Source: Blastococcus atacamensis
Lineage (GTDB): Bacteria > Actinomycetota > Actinomycetes > Mycobacteriales > Geodermatophilaceae
Assembly (NCBI RefSeq): GCF_002938425.1
Contig: NZ_POQU01000016.1
Location: 1-54,634 of the forward strand
DNA length: 54,634 nucleotides
Direction: 5' to 3'
Position 1 is the stretch's first letter. Each line of letters opens with the position of its first letter. The notes below the pieces were generated by a model. The model worked only from the letters and a program-made list of their open reading frames with translations. It did not search any database and was not told the DNA's origin. Shown here piece after piece: positions 54,503-54,634 of the stretch. The translations under genes and the position numbers were made by a program.

Positions 54503-54634
54503 TCAGCGCAGGTCGGCCAGCCGCGTGCCGAACCCGTCGACGGGCCGGCGCTCCCGCAGCATCCCGATGGCCAGCAGCACGCTGCCGACGACGAGCCCGG
54601 CCGCCACCGGCCAGGGCAGGGCGCGCACCGCCAG
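54503..54634 (-). CDS. C-terminus of a membrane protein gene, cut by window end
   Basis: The last 43 codons of a minus-strand gene run to the window edge: one hydrophobic helix (ALPWPVAAGLVVGSVLLAIGML) followed by a basic cytoplasmic tail RERRPVDGFGTRLADLR and TGA. Codon use is typical. The family cannot be named from this part. It converges on the GNAT gene with 4 bases between stops. Confidence 0.6.
   Translation of the reverse strand: MAVRALPWPVAAGLVVGSVLLAIGMLRERRPVDGFGTRLADLR

Overview
The window is high-GC DNA from an actinobacterium. Gene order and style (uvrA-uvrC-rapZ-yvcK-whiA-gap-pgk-tpiA-secG-rbpA, tkt-tal-pgi-zwf-opcA-pgl, ctaB/ctaA, sufRBD-Rieske-CSUT), many GTG starts, 4-base stop/start overlaps and TANNNT promoters placed directly on start codons suggest a Geodermatophilaceae-like organism. 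That placement is inference; no search was possible. No rRNA, tRNA, CRISPR array, transposase or phage gene was seen. Both ends cut a gene. The first ~115 bases are not genomic-looking: they end in an exact match to the inner end of the Tn5/Nextera mosaic end and are probably degraded sequencing adapter.

Region 1 (about 630-16420) is a tellurite-resistance-type (Ter) stress island. It opens with a yybP-ykoY-type manganese riboswitch before a TerC membrane protein. Three TerD proteins, a second larger TerC-like (DUF475) membrane protein and a TerA-like protein follow on the plus strand. On the minus strand lies a tightly overlapping set: HpcH/HpaI-type lyase, PRTase with TRSP domain, PRTase with PELOTA domain, HAD hydrolase, then a TerD-vWA (TerF-like) gene. 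This matches the nucleoside-like-metabolite module predicted for Ter systems, whose product is unknown. A lipoprotein, TelA, an unrecognised TelA-linked protein, a degenerate TerD and a second TerA-like protein close the island.

Region 2 (16460-20810) holds an S9 peptidase with a histidine-rich tail, an MBL-fold hydrolase and an amidase. Region 3 (20930-29516) is core: excision repair (uvrA, uvrC) and the rapZ-yvcK-whiA cell-envelope and sporulation-regulator operon. Region 4 (29517-35623) is the glycolytic gap-pgk-tpiA operon, an orphan peptide-binding lipoprotein, secG and rbpA. Region 5 (35625-44038, minus strand) is the pentose-phosphate cluster tkt-tal-pgi and zwf-opcA-pgl. Region 6 (44200-46850) is heme O/heme A synthesis for cytochrome oxidase (ctaB, ctaA). 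Region 7 (46980-53873) is the SUF iron-sulfur assembly operon under its repressor SufR. A GNAT acetyltransferase gene split by a frameshift, with a palindromic insert beside it, and the cut end of a membrane protein gene complete the window.

Notable non-coding structure: a dispersed hairpin element with covarying stems sits directly after whiA, secG and ctaB. In two of these places its 3' part has been tandemly multiplied (44-bp x3 and 46-bp x4). A 19-bp-arm hairpin followed by an 8-bp-arm hairpin lies between whiA and gap.
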